This document shows positions 1-7,404 of a DNA stretch of 35,277 nt, piece after piece. Location of the stretch: NCBI GenBank assembly GCA_021399345.1, contig JAAFKI010000053.1, positions 1-35,277 of the forward strand, read 5' to 3'. The DNA comes from Candidatus Heimdallarchaeota archaeon (lineage in GTDB: Archaea > Asgardarchaeota > Heimdallarchaeia > Heimdallarchaeales > Heimdallarchaeaceae). Numbering within the stretch: the stretch's first letter is position 1; every line of letters begins with the position of its first letter. Position numbers and translations under genes: made by a program. The notes beneath the pieces are model-generated. The model was given only the letters and a program-made list of their open reading frames with translations, was not told the DNA's origin and ran no database searches.

Positions 1-403
1 CAATTTGGTGTTCAACTCTCTTAGAAACTCCCTGTAATGCATCCCGAATTCGATTGGTTTCTGTTGATGCATTTGTCAAATTCAAGTCATTGAAGTATGA
101 GAAAAATAAATTAAGGAAGAAAATATCCCCTCTGTTTTTTAGTAATGTTATCCCTGATCCCTGACTTTCTAAGTTTTCAATGGGTAAGGATGTAAGCTTT
201 AAACCTTCAAGAATGATATTCTTTTCAGTAAAACAGTCAGAAATATTAACATTTTTGAAAAGCTCAAGTAGCTGTTTCTTGATATTTATAGAAGAAATAG
301 CATCCTCTGTTTCCAAGGCTTCAAAGAAGTGAATTGGTAATTCTAATTCCTTTTCCATGATTTCACAAGCAAGAATATTGTAAATATTTCTCGTATCTTC
401 CAT
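1..403 (-). CDS. Unknown protein, N-terminal 134 residues (runs off the window)
   Basis: The frame is open from an ATG at 401-403 to the window edge, so only the N-terminal part is visible. The start is supported by an AAGGAG Shine-Dalgarno about 8 nt before the ATG. The visible part is acidic and predicted mostly helical, beginning MEDTRNIYNILACEIMEKEL. There is no signal peptide or membrane segment. I recognise no family. A TATA-like CTATATATG lies further upstream, near 465-475 read on the minus strand. The gene points the same way as the GTPase gene upstream of it at 534-1058, with about 130 bases between, so it may be transcribed separately. Function unknown. Confidence 0.7.
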   Translation of the reverse strand, partial: MEDTRNIYNILACEIMEKELELPIHFFEALETEDAISSINIKKQLLELFKNVNISDCFTEKNIILEGLKLTSLPIENLESQGSGITLLKNRGDIFFLNLFFSYFNDLNLTNASTETNRIRDALQGVSKRVEHQI

Positions 404-533
404 GCAGAATTCTCCTTATTTTCTACAGACGTTAAATTTTTTTAACTAGTTATAGTATAACATATATAGAATTGAAGAGTTTTTCAACTTTTACATAATT
501 TTCGTAAATTATTGTGAAAACTACAAAAAGAAG

Positions 534-1058
534 CTAATCTTCAGTGATTGAACCTCTTTTAATTGCGATTGTAGCAATTTTCTTGAAAGCTGTATATAGG
601 TTAACTTTGGCTTTAGCAGAGACCTCAAAATATACCGTATTGATGTTTTCAGCATATTGAGTTGCTTCTTCCTTTGAAACCTCTCTAGATTCCTCCAAAT
701 CTATTTTATTACCTATAATTACGACTGGAATATTACCAACAGTTTCCTTTAGTAATTCATGCCAAAAGTCTAGTTTGTTGAAACTTTCTTTTTTAGTTAT
801 ATCAAATACCAAAGCAGCAACAGCAGAACCCATGAAATAGGTAGGCAAGATAGGAAGGAACTTTTCTTGTGATCCCGAATCTCCTATTATTATCCTTATT
901 TCTTGACCCTCAATAGTGGTATTCCAAATAAGGAAATTGGCTCCTAAAGTAGGTTGATGAGAAATTGGAAAAGCGTCTTGAGCTTGTCTTAAAGCAATGG
1001 ATGTTTTTCCCACTCCTGGCTCTCCACAAAGTGAAACTTTGAAGCTCGATTCGGTCAT
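534..1058 (-). CDS. Ras/Rab-superfamily small GTPase with non-canonical switch II
   Basis: This is a single-domain 174-residue small GTPase. Visible motifs: P-loop GEPGVGKTS at residues 12-20, switch I PTLGANF with the Mg-coordinating Thr37, NKID at 117-120, and SAK at 147-149. The G3 motif reads DSGSQE (residues 60-65) where Ras/Rab proteins have DTAGQE. The invariant DxxG glycine is therefore a serine, although Gln64 and Glu65 remain. The only cysteine is Cys11 and the C-terminus ends RGSITED, so there is no CAAX-type prenylation signal and the protein is probably cytosolic or recruited by partners. Such Ras-like proteins are abundant in Asgard archaea. Nucleotide binding looks intact; the G3 change may affect the GTP-dependent switch (inference). 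The ATG start matches the family N-terminus. Confidence 0.93.
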   Translation of the reverse strand: MTESSFKVSLCGEPGVGKTSIALRQAQDAFPISHQPTLGANFLIWNTTIEGQEIRIIIGDSGSQEKFLPILPTYFMGSAVAALVFDITKKESFNKLDFWHELLKETVGNIPVVIIGNKIDLEESREVSKEEATQYAENINTVYFEVSAKAKVNLYTAFKKIATIAIKRGSITED

Positions 1059-1126
1059 TACTTCTAAACATCTCTTTTTCTTACTTTAAAGCATTATTAT
1101 AATCCTAAAGGAGAAAAAGAAAACCA

Positions 1127-1132
1127 TTTATA
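1127..1132 (+). promoter_or_regulatory. TATA box for the 1162 gene
   Basis: TTTATA inside an A-rich context lies 30-35 nt before the ATG at 1162, after an A/G-rich stretch that could act as BRE. The spacing predicts a very short leader. It would drive the 61-residue gene and the coupled radical SAM gene. Confidence 0.45.
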
Positions 1133-1161
1133 CAGATATTAAAATCACTAGTTGACTGAGT

Positions 1162-1347
1162 ATGTCTGAAAGAGAACAATGCGGAGATTTTGAAATTTAC
1201 CTTGACAACGAGGACTGGTGGGTAATCAAGAATTCAATTTCAGGTACTATTTTAGGTAAATTTTTGAAGAAAGAAGATGCTCTGGATAAAATCGCTGCAT
1301 TCCTTCAGAGTGATGAAGAAAGAACCGAATCCGAATCAGTTTGTTGA
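1162..1347 (+). CDS. 61-residue acidic protein coupled to a radical SAM enzyme
   Basis: This small protein is encoded directly before a radical SAM/SPASM gene; its TGA ends 5 nt before that gene's ATG. The middle (YLDNEDWWVIKN, then LKKEDALDKIAAFL) reads like a small beta-beta-alpha fold and recalls DUF2188-type mini-domains. The tail is a flexible acidic stretch ending SESVC, with a cysteine as the last residue. A second cysteine is at position 7. The coupling suggests it is either a substrate peptide or an accessory protein of the enzyme. A RiPP-precursor role is inference: no leader/core boundary or protease site can be seen. The start has a TATA box about 30 nt upstream and no clear Shine-Dalgarno, consistent with a near-leaderless transcript. 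Confidence 0.65.
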   Translation: MSEREQCGDFEIYLDNEDWWVIKNSISGTILGKFLKKEDALDKIAAFLQSDEERTESESVC

Positions 1348-1352
1348 GAAAG

Positions 1353-2792
1353 ATGAATTTAAATGACTCATGCTTTCGAATAATTAACAAGAACAACAGA
1401 TGCCTCTTGTTAGATTGTTCAACTCAGATTTTCTGGATTTTAGAACCAAACTCAATTCCAAAGGAGCTCTTTAATCAACAGTTGAATTTACAAGTTTTAG
1501 AGAAGAAAATTTTGAGATCTGATAATTCCTATTTGCAAAATTTAAAAGAAAATGTTGAACTCTTAAGAAAATTGAATTTCTTTATTCCGTTGGAGGGAAG
1601 TATCCAGGAAAATAAATCTCATCAAAGTTCAGATATAACTCAGATTTATGTGAATCCATCTTTGGACTGCAATTTGAACTGTTGGTTTTGCTACGCAAAA
1701 GATACAAGAAAGAAGAACAATTCAAAATTAGATTTTGAAGATATAAGCAAAGTAATTCTACAAATTCTGGATTATAAGAAAGAAAACAATTTCTCAGATT
1801 CTATCGGCTTTTCCATTGGTTTTACTGAAGAGTTAACACTCAATTTTCAACTTTTTAAGCGAATTAAAAGTTTTATAGATAAAATAAAGAACCAATACGA
1901 ATTCTCTATATTCCTTTTTTTACCTTCAACAAATTTAATGCAAGTTACAGAGGAGTATGTAGATTTTATCAATAATTACAGGCATCTTACTGTTTCTATT
2001 GATTTAGACAACAAGAATCAAGTTAACAATGTAGTTCAAAACTTGGAGAAATTCAATAGAGATGTTGAAAAACACTTGATCATACCTATTCATTCAAAAA
2101 TCGAAAATATCTATGACATATACACTAGGTTCTCAAATCATTTTGATTATATCTCTTTGAGACCTGTAAGAGTTAAAATAAATTCCAAATATCCCTGGAC
2201 ATTAGAAACACTAGGCAATATTAAGCTGGAAATTTCTAAACTATTTAATAAGCTGCTCTCATTGGATGATGCGAATCTTCTTTCATTTTTTGAAAAAATC
2301 GGCCCAACTGATTATTTTGTGCGATATTTTCATCGGATTATTGAAAGGCAGAAGCTTAATGAAAGATGTCTTGCTGGGAAAACTGCATATGCGATAAATT
2401 CGGTTTTGGAAATATCTCCATGTTCAAGTTTGTCTGATTTTGATGGTTTATCTGTTGAAATCTCTGACTTCAATATTCAAGATACACTTGAAAAATTGAG
2501 AAAAAAAATACCTAATTACAAAGAATCAGAGTGCTCAACCTGTTATATTCAAAGTTATTGTGGTGGTCCTTGTATAGATTGGGTAGTTAAATTAGATGAA
2601 CAAAATCTACTTCATCCAAATAAAATAGAATGTGACTTTAACAAGCACATTGTGGACGAAACTCTATTTTTCATCTCTGATTTGATTGAAAATAGGAAAA
2701 AATTATTTGATTTAATTATCAAAGAAAGAAAATTGAGGAATAGATTAAACTACCCCTTGGATTTTAGTCAGTTTTCGAAGTTTTTTAGTTGA
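1353..2792 (+). CDS. Radical SAM/SPASM-domain enzyme, peptide-maturase-like
   Basis: This is a 479-residue enzyme from the ATG at 1353; an in-frame TTG at 1341 would add four residues. Residues 1-90 form a leader-binding-like region before the catalytic core. The CxxxCxxC cluster motif, CNLNCWFC, lies at residues 106-113 and would bind the SAM-cleaving 4Fe-4S cluster. A cysteine-rich C-terminal segment (CSTCYIQSYCGGPC, about residues 394-407) follows another two cysteines near 345-365 and fits a SPASM auxiliary-cluster domain. The usual GGEP motif appears degenerate: GFTEEL follows the predicted strand. SPASM enzymes commonly modify ribosomal peptides (thioether, C-C links) or act as anaerobic sulfatase maturases. 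The coupled 61-residue gene upstream and the Cys-rich 37-residue gene downstream are candidate partners. The substrate is unknown. Confidence 0.88.
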   Translation: MNLNDSCFRIINKNNRCLLLDCSTQIFWILEPNSIPKELFNQQLNLQVLEKKILRSDNSYLQNLKENVELLRKLNFFIPLEGSIQENKSHQSSDITQIYVNPSLDCNLNCWFCYAKDTRKKNNSKLDFEDISKVILQILDYKKENNFSDSIGFSIGFTEELTLNFQLFKRIKSFIDKIKNQYEFSIFLFLPSTNLMQVTEEYVDFINNYRHLTVSIDLDNKNQVNNVVQNLEKFNRDVEKHLIIPIHSKIENIYDIYTRFSNHFDYISLRPVRVKINSKYPWTLETLGNIKLEISKLFNKLLSLDDANLLSFFEKIGPTDYFVRYFHRIIERQKLNERCLAGKTAYAINSVLEISPCSSLSDFDGLSVEISDFNIQDTLEKLRKKIPNYKESECSTCYIQSYCGGPCIDWVVKLDEQNLLHPNKIECDFNKHIVDETLFFISDLIENRKKLFDLIIKERKLRNRLNYPLDFSQFSKFFS

Positions 2793-2842
2793 ATTCAAAA
2801 AAGCGTAAACTTAACTATTTAGAATCCTATATATAATAACAA

Positions 2843-2956
2843 ATGTTCGTTCCACCAAGAAGACATCATCATCAACAAAACTGCACAATTTGCAATCAAC
2901 AACAGATAATTTCTTCTTCCCTAGGTGTCTGTAAATCATGCAGAGAGATGCTATGA
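2843..2956 (+). CDS. 37-residue four-cysteine mini-protein (zinc-ribbon-like)
   Basis: ATG to TGA gives MFVPPRRHHHQQ followed by NCTIC, then LGVCKSC, then REML. The cysteines are spaced CxxC-x12-CxxC, a classic zinc-ribbon layout. The CxxC...IS..LGVCxxC pattern resembles, from memory, the N-terminal ribbon of some archaeal pyruvate-formate-lyase-activase-like radical SAM proteins. Here it stops immediately afterwards and no frame continues the homology. It could be a genuine mini-protein, a truncated remnant, or a Cys-rich substrate of the radical SAM enzyme encoded 50 bases upstream. A TATATA run lies just before the ATG, too close to serve a leaderless start. Real expression is uncertain. 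Confidence 0.45.
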   Translation: MFVPPRRHHHQQNCTICNQQQIISSSLGVCKSCREML

Positions 2957-3065
2957 AGTGGCTTCAAGACATCTCAATCAAGTTAATATTGGAAATAAGC
3001 ACTTACTTAGATAATAGCAATTAATAACAAAGGTTTAAATTTAATATTCTAGTGTTTGTTTTGAT

Positions 3066-3266
3066 ATGGATTCTCCTATAATGTTGATCTTAGGTATAGG
3101 ATTATTAACTGTGATTTTAGTATTTTTTGCTCTTCTAGTAATTTTGAAGATCTTAAATTCTGGGATTGAACATTATTGGAAAATTTCTCTTATTATTTTG
3201 ATCATCGCGGCTCTTGTAGGTGCGGGTGTTGGTTTTTTCTTTTTGATCATTAATATTTTTTTGTGA
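3066..3266 (+). CDS. 66-residue two-helix membrane protein
   Basis: A short hydrophobic protein with two predicted transmembrane helices, about residues 5-28 and 39-65, joined by a short loop containing NSGIEHYWK. It has no cysteines, no signal-peptidase site and no recognised family. It lies on the same strand as the radical SAM mini-locus, about 110 bases after the four-cysteine mini-protein, and could be an export or immunity-type peptide for it, but nothing in the sequence shows this. An A/T-rich TTTAAATTTAATATTC stretch 20-35 nt before the ATG could be its promoter. Confidence 0.55.
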   Translation: MDSPIMLILGIGLLTVILVFFALLVILKILNSGIEHYWKISLIILIIAALVGAGVGFFFLIINIFL

Positions 3267-3284
3267 TCTTCTTGAATTTTTAAT

Positions 3285-3716
3285 CTAAACAATAAGAAAG
3301 AAATGACTTTGGCACAAACTACAATCACTGTTACCTACTCCATTGATAGGTATAATGTTTTTAATTGATGAGAACATGGATGCAATTTGGCATTCATTCT
3401 TTTTCTCTAGGGAAACTCCTATTCCTTCAATTTGTGTTTTTTTTGATTTTGTAACCTGATCAATGTGCCAATGTTTTTTCTTTGTTTTTCTCAAATGTCT
3501 ATGTAATCTAGACGATAACCCACCTGCGCCAAATGCACTTCCAATATAAATATAATAACCCGGTTGCAACTTTACATCTCTCTTTCTAATTTCAATAGAA
3601 ATTTCTGCTTTGATTCTGATGAATAGAATGTAGGTTCCTTGTAAACCTGTTGTAAAATTAATGACTGGACCGGGATTAATATCTATCCCTCTTCTAATTC
3701 TAGCGCTTTCTCCCAA
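3285..3716 (-). CDS. DUF123 family protein (GIY-YIG-like)
   Basis: A 143-residue protein of the archaeal DUF123 family. The family signature is visible: GTYIL near residue 27, PGYYIYIGSAFGAGGLSSRL around residues 52-71, then RHLRK and HWHID, with a C-terminal CSLCQSHF. The family is distantly related to GIY-YIG nucleases and is sometimes fused to endonuclease III, so a nucleic-acid role is likely but unproven. The only possible start is a TTG at 3714-3716. This gives a 34-nt overlap with the end of the upstream TPR gene in another frame, suggesting translational coupling. The first 25 residues before GTYIL are therefore less certain than the rest. Confidence 0.85.
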   Translation of the reverse strand: MGESARIRRGIDINPGPVINFTTGLQGTYILFIRIKAEISIEIRKRDVKLQPGYYIYIGSAFGAGGLSSRLHRHLRKTKKKHWHIDQVTKSKKTQIEGIGVSLEKKNECQIASMFSSIKNIIPINGVGNSDCSLCQSHFFLIV

Positions 3717-4717
3717 TAATCTAGTGCTCTTTCTTCTTCTCCAAGATCTTCTGAAATATCTCCAAGCATTCTATATAATCTGGCTTCTGTTTTGCTATAT
3801 CGCAATGCATCTTCTAGATAGGCGTTTGCTTTATCATAGTCTTTCGATGCCCAGGAAAGAGAAGCGAGTGACATTGATGCTTCTAAGAAAGATGAATCTC
3901 TGCTTAAACATTCTTCATAATACCGTATGGCCTCTTCAATATTAGCTAAGGAAGCATAGATGTTTGCCAAATTAAAAAATCCTTGCACATTATCAGGATC
4001 CAATTCAATAACTTTTGAGAAGGAATCTATTGCTTGTATAAAATCTTGTTTTGCTTCCAAAGTCTTCCCTAGTTGAAACCAGGCTTGCAAATTTTCTTCA
4101 TTGATTTTAGTTACTGATCGAAAATAATCTTCAGCTCTGTCATAATTATCTAGATCTAAATAAGTATCTCCAATTTGCATGAGAATTTTTTCATTTTTTG
4201 GGTCGAGTTGCTCAGCTTTCATTAGATTGTTCCAGCTCTCAATTTCGTTTCCCATCTTCTTGTAAATGGTTGACAAAATACTATAGACATCTATATTTTC
4301 TTCATATTCAAGGAAATTTGTAAATGCCTTAGTTGCATCAAAATATTCCCCTATTTCATAATATAAGTCTCCAATCTTATTCCAGAGAAGGTATCGTTTA
4401 GGATCTAATTCGCATATTTTCTTCCATGAAATGAGAACCTGATTCCAGTTCTTCAAACTATAATAGACATCTCCTAGAATCTCTAATGTTTCTAGATTTT
4501 CAGGATTGATTTCAATTGATCGATTAAGATAATTGATAGTAAGTTGTGAATTACCAGTTAGATGATAGATTTTTGCAATGAAATTTAGAAATGTAACTTC
4601 ATTTTCATAATGAGAAACTTGTTTCTCCAAAAGCTTAATAGCTTCCGCAATCTTGTCTTGATCAATCAATCTTTCGACTTCATCAAAGATAGCGTTTAAA
4701 TCATTTTTCTCAAGCAT
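3683..4717 (-). CDS. Tetratricopeptide repeat protein
   Basis: A 344-residue protein made almost entirely of TPR units of about 34 residues, eight or nine in tandem. Repeat signatures recur, for example LGDVYYSLKNWNQVLISWKK, IGDLYYEIGEYFDATKAF, LGKTLEAKQDFIQAIDSFSK and LGDISEDLGEEERALDYWEK. There is no signal peptide or membrane segment, so it should be a cytosolic scaffold. I chose the ATG at 4715-4717 over the TTG one codon upstream. The gene overlaps the DUF123 gene by 34 nt and is divergent from the GAP1-N-like gene at 4823. A partner cannot be named from sequence. Confidence 0.9.
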   Translation of the reverse strand: MLEKNDLNAIFDEVERLIDQDKIAEAIKLLEKQVSHYENEVTFLNFIAKIYHLTGNSQLTINYLNRSIEINPENLETLEILGDVYYSLKNWNQVLISWKKICELDPKRYLLWNKIGDLYYEIGEYFDATKAFTNFLEYEENIDVYSILSTIYKKMGNEIESWNNLMKAEQLDPKNEKILMQIGDTYLDLDNYDRAEDYFRSVTKINEENLQAWFQLGKTLEAKQDFIQAIDSFSKVIELDPDNVQGFFNLANIYASLANIEEAIRYYEECLSRDSSFLEASMSLASLSWASKDYDKANAYLEDALRYSKTEARLYRMLGDISEDLGEEERALDYWEKALELEEG

Positions 4718-4822
4718 CAATATTTAAACAGAAATCTTCCCTTAAGAATATTGCGAAATAATATTTTCCTTGGAACAGAAACACAGAAAATTTTAAGTTC
4801 AACATTGGATTCAGTATTATAG

Positions 4823-5716
4823 ATGTTTCAGGTTATAGCTAAAAGGGATGATGAAGTAGGATATCAGATATCAATTTCAGATTTACCTGCTGAATTATCA
4901 AAGGATTCTATCGTTTTCATGCCTGAACTGTCTACAAAACAACAACACACAAAATATGTTTCTAAATATACTCATACAACGGGTAATGTAATTGTGAAAC
5001 TTGTTAGAAGTGATGGCTTTGATCCTTTCGGAAGGCCAAAGTCATTATCTCACAGCTTGGTAATTCCATCGGAAGAATATAACACCAATTCTTTACTTTA
5101 TTACACTTCTCCTCTTTATCTCACACAGTTGTTCGATGATATTAATCAAGAGGACAAAATTATCTCTCCCGACACATTCAAAAATACGGGAAATAAAATT
5201 CTGGAAAAAATTGATATAACTCTACTGAGGGAAATAATTGTAGCTGTTATGATTGAGCCTAAAGTTACTCTTCTGCCAAATTTAGATGTATTGGGTGTTC
5301 TTGAGCTCTCAAGTTTAATCGACAAAGTTATTCCTTTTGAAGCTTCTTATGACTTTTCACTAATAACTTACTCAGACAAAAGTTGCAATAAATTCCTTGT
5401 TCATAATGTGCTATATTTCTTTGGCAAGGATCAGAAGATTAAGGGAGGAATCAGCTTAAGAAATGTTGGTTCCAAAGTTAGGAAAATAGCTAAAGAAGAA
5501 TCTAGTTATCTTGACCATTTCATTGAAATGATTATCCAAGAAGAGTATGAACAAATCTTGGAAGAACATGCAAAATGGGTAATTGGGAAATATTATAATG
5601 ATCACAAAGATTTACAGAAGTTGTTTACCAGAAGATATCAACTAGATATCCCCTTCTCAAGACGAAACAAGTTTCATGCTCGACTTGTTAAATCTCTAGC
5701 TTCATTCTATAATTAA
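4823..5716 (+). CDS. Possible GTPase-associated protein (GAP1-N-like domain)
   Basis: A 297-residue soluble protein of no certain family. Residues 1-95 resemble the GAP1-N2 type of GTPase-associated proteins: an opening strand, a DLPAEL segment (about 20-25), and the FDPFGRPKSLSHSLVIP segment at about 66-82, which matches the 'grDysGRpGsfFaHaLv' kind of motif from memory. A helical region follows, and the C-terminus is basic (about 265-297). In bacteria GAP1-N proteins occur with small GTPases in conflict systems. A Ras-like GTPase gene lies 3.8 kb away, not in the same operon. The start has a TTTTAAG box 26-32 nt upstream, fitting a leaderless transcript. The family assignment is inference from motif resemblance only. 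Confidence 0.42.
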   Translation: MFQVIAKRDDEVGYQISISDLPAELSKDSIVFMPELSTKQQHTKYVSKYTHTTGNVIVKLVRSDGFDPFGRPKSLSHSLVIPSEEYNTNSLLYYTSPLYLTQLFDDINQEDKIISPDTFKNTGNKILEKIDITLLREIIVAVMIEPKVTLLPNLDVLGVLELSSLIDKVIPFEASYDFSLITYSDKSCNKFLVHNVLYFFGKDQKIKGGISLRNVGSKVRKIAKEESSYLDHFIEMIIQEEYEQILEEHAKWVIGKYYNDHKDLQKLFTRRYQLDIPFSRRNKFHARLVKSLASFYN

Positions 5717-5762
5717 TCTCTTTGCTAATCTATATACTCTCTTTCGAAAATCCTTACAGAAT

Positions 5763-5873
5763 CTACTTGAAAAAAATGTTTTAGATAAAGGTAAAAGGAA
5801 AAAAATCTTTGCAGGAAAAGCAAAGGACTTAGGTTCTGTTTCTGAAGCAGATACCCTTCTTGTTTTTATTTAG
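5763..5873 (+). pseudogene. Short relic resembling the N-terminus of SAICAR synthetase (PurC)
   Basis: A frame without a start codon reads LLEKNVLDKGKRKK, then IFAGKAKDLGSVSEADTLLV, then FI and a TAG. GKAKD followed by a strand ending LLV resembles the first beta hairpin of PurC (typically 'YEGKAKdvy...llvefKD'). The homology stops at the TAG at 5871-5873. No continuation exists because a convergent gene (HTH regulator) ends over the last bases. I read it as a fragment left after deletion of a purine-biosynthesis gene. The match is short and could be chance. Confidence 0.3.
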
Positions 5874-6276
5874 GTGAGTATTTTTTTCGTACTTCTTCGA
5901 AAACTTCTTTACATTTTTTCTCTGTTAAATTAGAAATTGCAATTTCCATGTTGTGACTTATTTTGTTTATTAGTTCCATTAATTTTGTCTTAAGTTCTTC
6001 AACAGACATGCTAGAGTAAAGATATTTGAAACCTCCTCTCTCCAGGTTTATCTTTGTTTTTCGAACAACACCAATACCCATCAATCTCTGTATAGATCTT
6101 GAGATTGTAGCCCTGTCTTTTGGGATGATTTCAGCAATTCCCTTTATATCAACAGGTTGGATGTTCTTTATACACATCATAATTTCTAATTCATTTTCAG
6201 ATAACGCGTAAGCTGCTTTGATAATTTCAAAGCATGTAATTTCTTGAGATTCAAAGGAAGAAAGAGGGAAGGTCAT
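5866..6276 (-). CDS. Helix-turn-helix transcriptional regulator of the sulfur operon
   Basis: This is the last gene of the sulfur-trafficking operon. The 136-residue protein has a MarR/TrmB-like winged helix: helices around ALSENELEIMMCI, then KGIAEIIPKDRATISRSIQR as the HTH, then a wing (VVRKTKINLERGGFKYLY). A C-terminal amphipathic helix (about residues 95-133) probably dimerises it. ATG at 6274-6276 is preferred to the TTG three codons upstream; neither has a good ribosome site, and the TTG lies one base past the preceding stop. It is a natural candidate to bind the palindromic elements upstream of the operon near 8860-8921 and to sense persulfide or redox state (inference). Cys15 and Cys35 (ATG numbering) are possible sensor thiols. 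Confidence 0.82.
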   Translation of the reverse strand: MTFPLSSFESQEITCFEIIKAAYALSENELEIMMCIKNIQPVDIKGIAEIIPKDRATISRSIQRLMGIGVVRKTKINLERGGFKYLYSSMSVEELKTKLMELINKISHNMEIAISNLTEKKCKEVFEEVRKKYSPK

Positions 6277-6286
6277 TGTAATCAAC

Positions 6287-6658
6287 TCAGAAAGTATATG
6301 TTACGTCAGCTTCTAAAGATTCTGTCATCAAGTACATTCCGCCTACAATATCATCGACTTCATCAATAAAATCTTCGCGAGTAAGGTTGTACATATCTAA
6401 AACTGGACTGCAGACAAATATTTTAACTCCAGCTTCTTTTGCTTCCTGAATGGTTTCAAGAAGAGTATTCTCTTTCCCAATTGCTTTTAGCTTGTCAGGT
6501 ACTCCTTTCTTCAAAAGTAAACCAGCTGCCATAGTATAGATTATCTTAGCATCTGCTTCGAGTAAAGCTGCTAAGGTCGCTAAATGAAGAGGGGGTTCTA
6601 ATCTGTCTTTGAACTCTTCTCCATGAGTTACTACAAAAATAACTTTTTGAGTTGACAA
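6287..6658 (-). CDS. DsrE family sulfur-carrier protein
   Basis: A small DsrE/DsrF-fold protein of about 123 residues. It begins with a strand leading into THGEE, has an alternating alpha/beta pattern, and carries a cysteine in KIFVCSPVLDMY, at the position of the persulfide-carrying Cys of DsrE/TusD proteins. Two starts compete: GTG at 6665-6667 directly after the preceding TAG, and TTG at 6656-6658, which has AGGTGG five bases upstream and gives MSTQKVIFVVTHGEE. I prefer the TTG. It would accept or donate sulfane sulfur with the TusA proteins encoded upstream in the same operon. Confidence 0.88.
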   Translation of the reverse strand: MSTQKVIFVVTHGEEFKDRLEPPLHLATLAALLEADAKIIYTMAAGLLLKKGVPDKLKAIGKENTLLETIQEAKEAGVKIFVCSPVLDMYNLTREDFIDEVDDIVGGMYLMTESLEADVTYTF

Positions 6659-6667
6659 GATTACCAC

Positions 6668-7141
6668 CTAAATATACAAAGTAATGTCGGCATCAGAAGC
6701 GAATTCTAGCATAGCTGCAGCGCCACCAACTTCACACTCATCAATGAGGTGTTTTCGCTTGATCTTCATGACATCCATTGTCATTTGACATGCAATTAGT
6801 TTGACACCTGCTTCAATTGATAAATCCATTAGCTCTTGAAGTTTTGCAACATTTGCACCTTTCATCCAGCTTTTCATCATTGCTGTAGCCACATCAGTCA
6901 TACCTGGTAACATACCAACTATTTGTGGTATTGGCATTGGCATTGCTGTTTCTCCAGCAGGAGTTACTTTCAATTTATTCAATTTATTCTTCTTTAACAT
7001 ATTTAAGCCAAAGAAAGTAAAGAAGATACCTACTTCATAATCCATTGCAGCAGCAGTTGAAGCTAATATAAGTGGAGGATAAGCTCCAGGAATATCAGCT
7101 TTTGAAGCTATAATGGCTAATTTTTTCTTTTTTTCTGACAT
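6668..7141 (-). CDS. DsrE2-type sulfur-trafficking protein
   Basis: A 157-residue member of the DsrE2 branch of the DsrE/F/H superfamily. The family hallmarks are visible: KLAIIASKADIPGAYPPLIL at the N-terminus, IFFTFFGLNML near residue 40, and KLIACQMTMDVM around residues 114-125 with Cys118 as the likely persulfide carrier, then a C-terminal VGGAAAMLEFA. A second cysteine is Cys136. In sulfur-oxidising prokaryotes DsrE2 proteins accompany TusA and rhodanese or Hdr-like genes and move sulfane sulfur. Some DsrE2 proteins have membrane helices; this one has at most a hydrophobic segment. GAGGAA precedes the ATG by a few bases. The next gene starts immediately after or within a few bases of its stop. 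Confidence 0.92.
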   Translation of the reverse strand: MSEKKKKLAIIASKADIPGAYPPLILASTAAAMDYEVGIFFTFFGLNMLKKNKLNKLKVTPAGETAMPMPIPQIVGMLPGMTDVATAMMKSWMKGANVAKLQELMDLSIEAGVKLIACQMTMDVMKIKRKHLIDECEVGGAAAMLEFASDADITLYI

Positions 7142-7154
7142 ATTTTATTCCTCT

Positions 7155-7394
7155 TTATTTTGTTTTTTTGATTATATAGCGAAAAATCCCGTTTTCAGCA
7201 GATTGATCTGCTAATTCATGTCCTGTAGAATTAGTCCAAGCTTTGAAGTCTGCAACTGATCCAGGATCTGTAGAAAGAACTTCTAAAAACTCTCCAATTT
7301 CAATATCTGCTATTGCTTTTTTTGTTTTCAATATAGGCAGAGGACAACTAAGATTCTTTGCATCTAGTGTTTTTGCGATTTTTATTTCTGACAT
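7155..7394 (-). CDS. tusA: TusA family sulfur-carrier protein (CPLP type)
   Basis: A 79-residue TusA protein with the beta-alpha fold TLDAKNLSCPLPILKTKKAI near the N-terminus. The sulfur-carrying cysteine is Cys17 in the CPxP motif (CPLP). The second half (EVLSTDPGSVADFKAW) is also typical of the family. ATG at 7392-7394 is chosen because AAGGTG lies seven bases upstream; the GTG three codons earlier overlaps that site. TusA passes persulfide sulfur to DsrE-type partners, which are the next two genes in the operon. Confidence 0.93.
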   Translation of the reverse strand: MSEIKIAKTLDAKNLSCPLPILKTKKAIADIEIGEFLEVLSTDPGSVADFKAWTNSTGHELADQSAENGIFRYIIKKTK

Positions 7395-7404
7395 TTTTTT
7401 CACC

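Noticed and set aside
534..1058. Prenylated (CAAX) Ras protein
   Set aside because: The only cysteine is at position 11 and the C-terminus is RGSITED.
3661..3945. 94-codon plus-strand frame
   Set aside because: It lies antisense to the TPR and DUF123 genes and its protein has no recognisable composition or motif.
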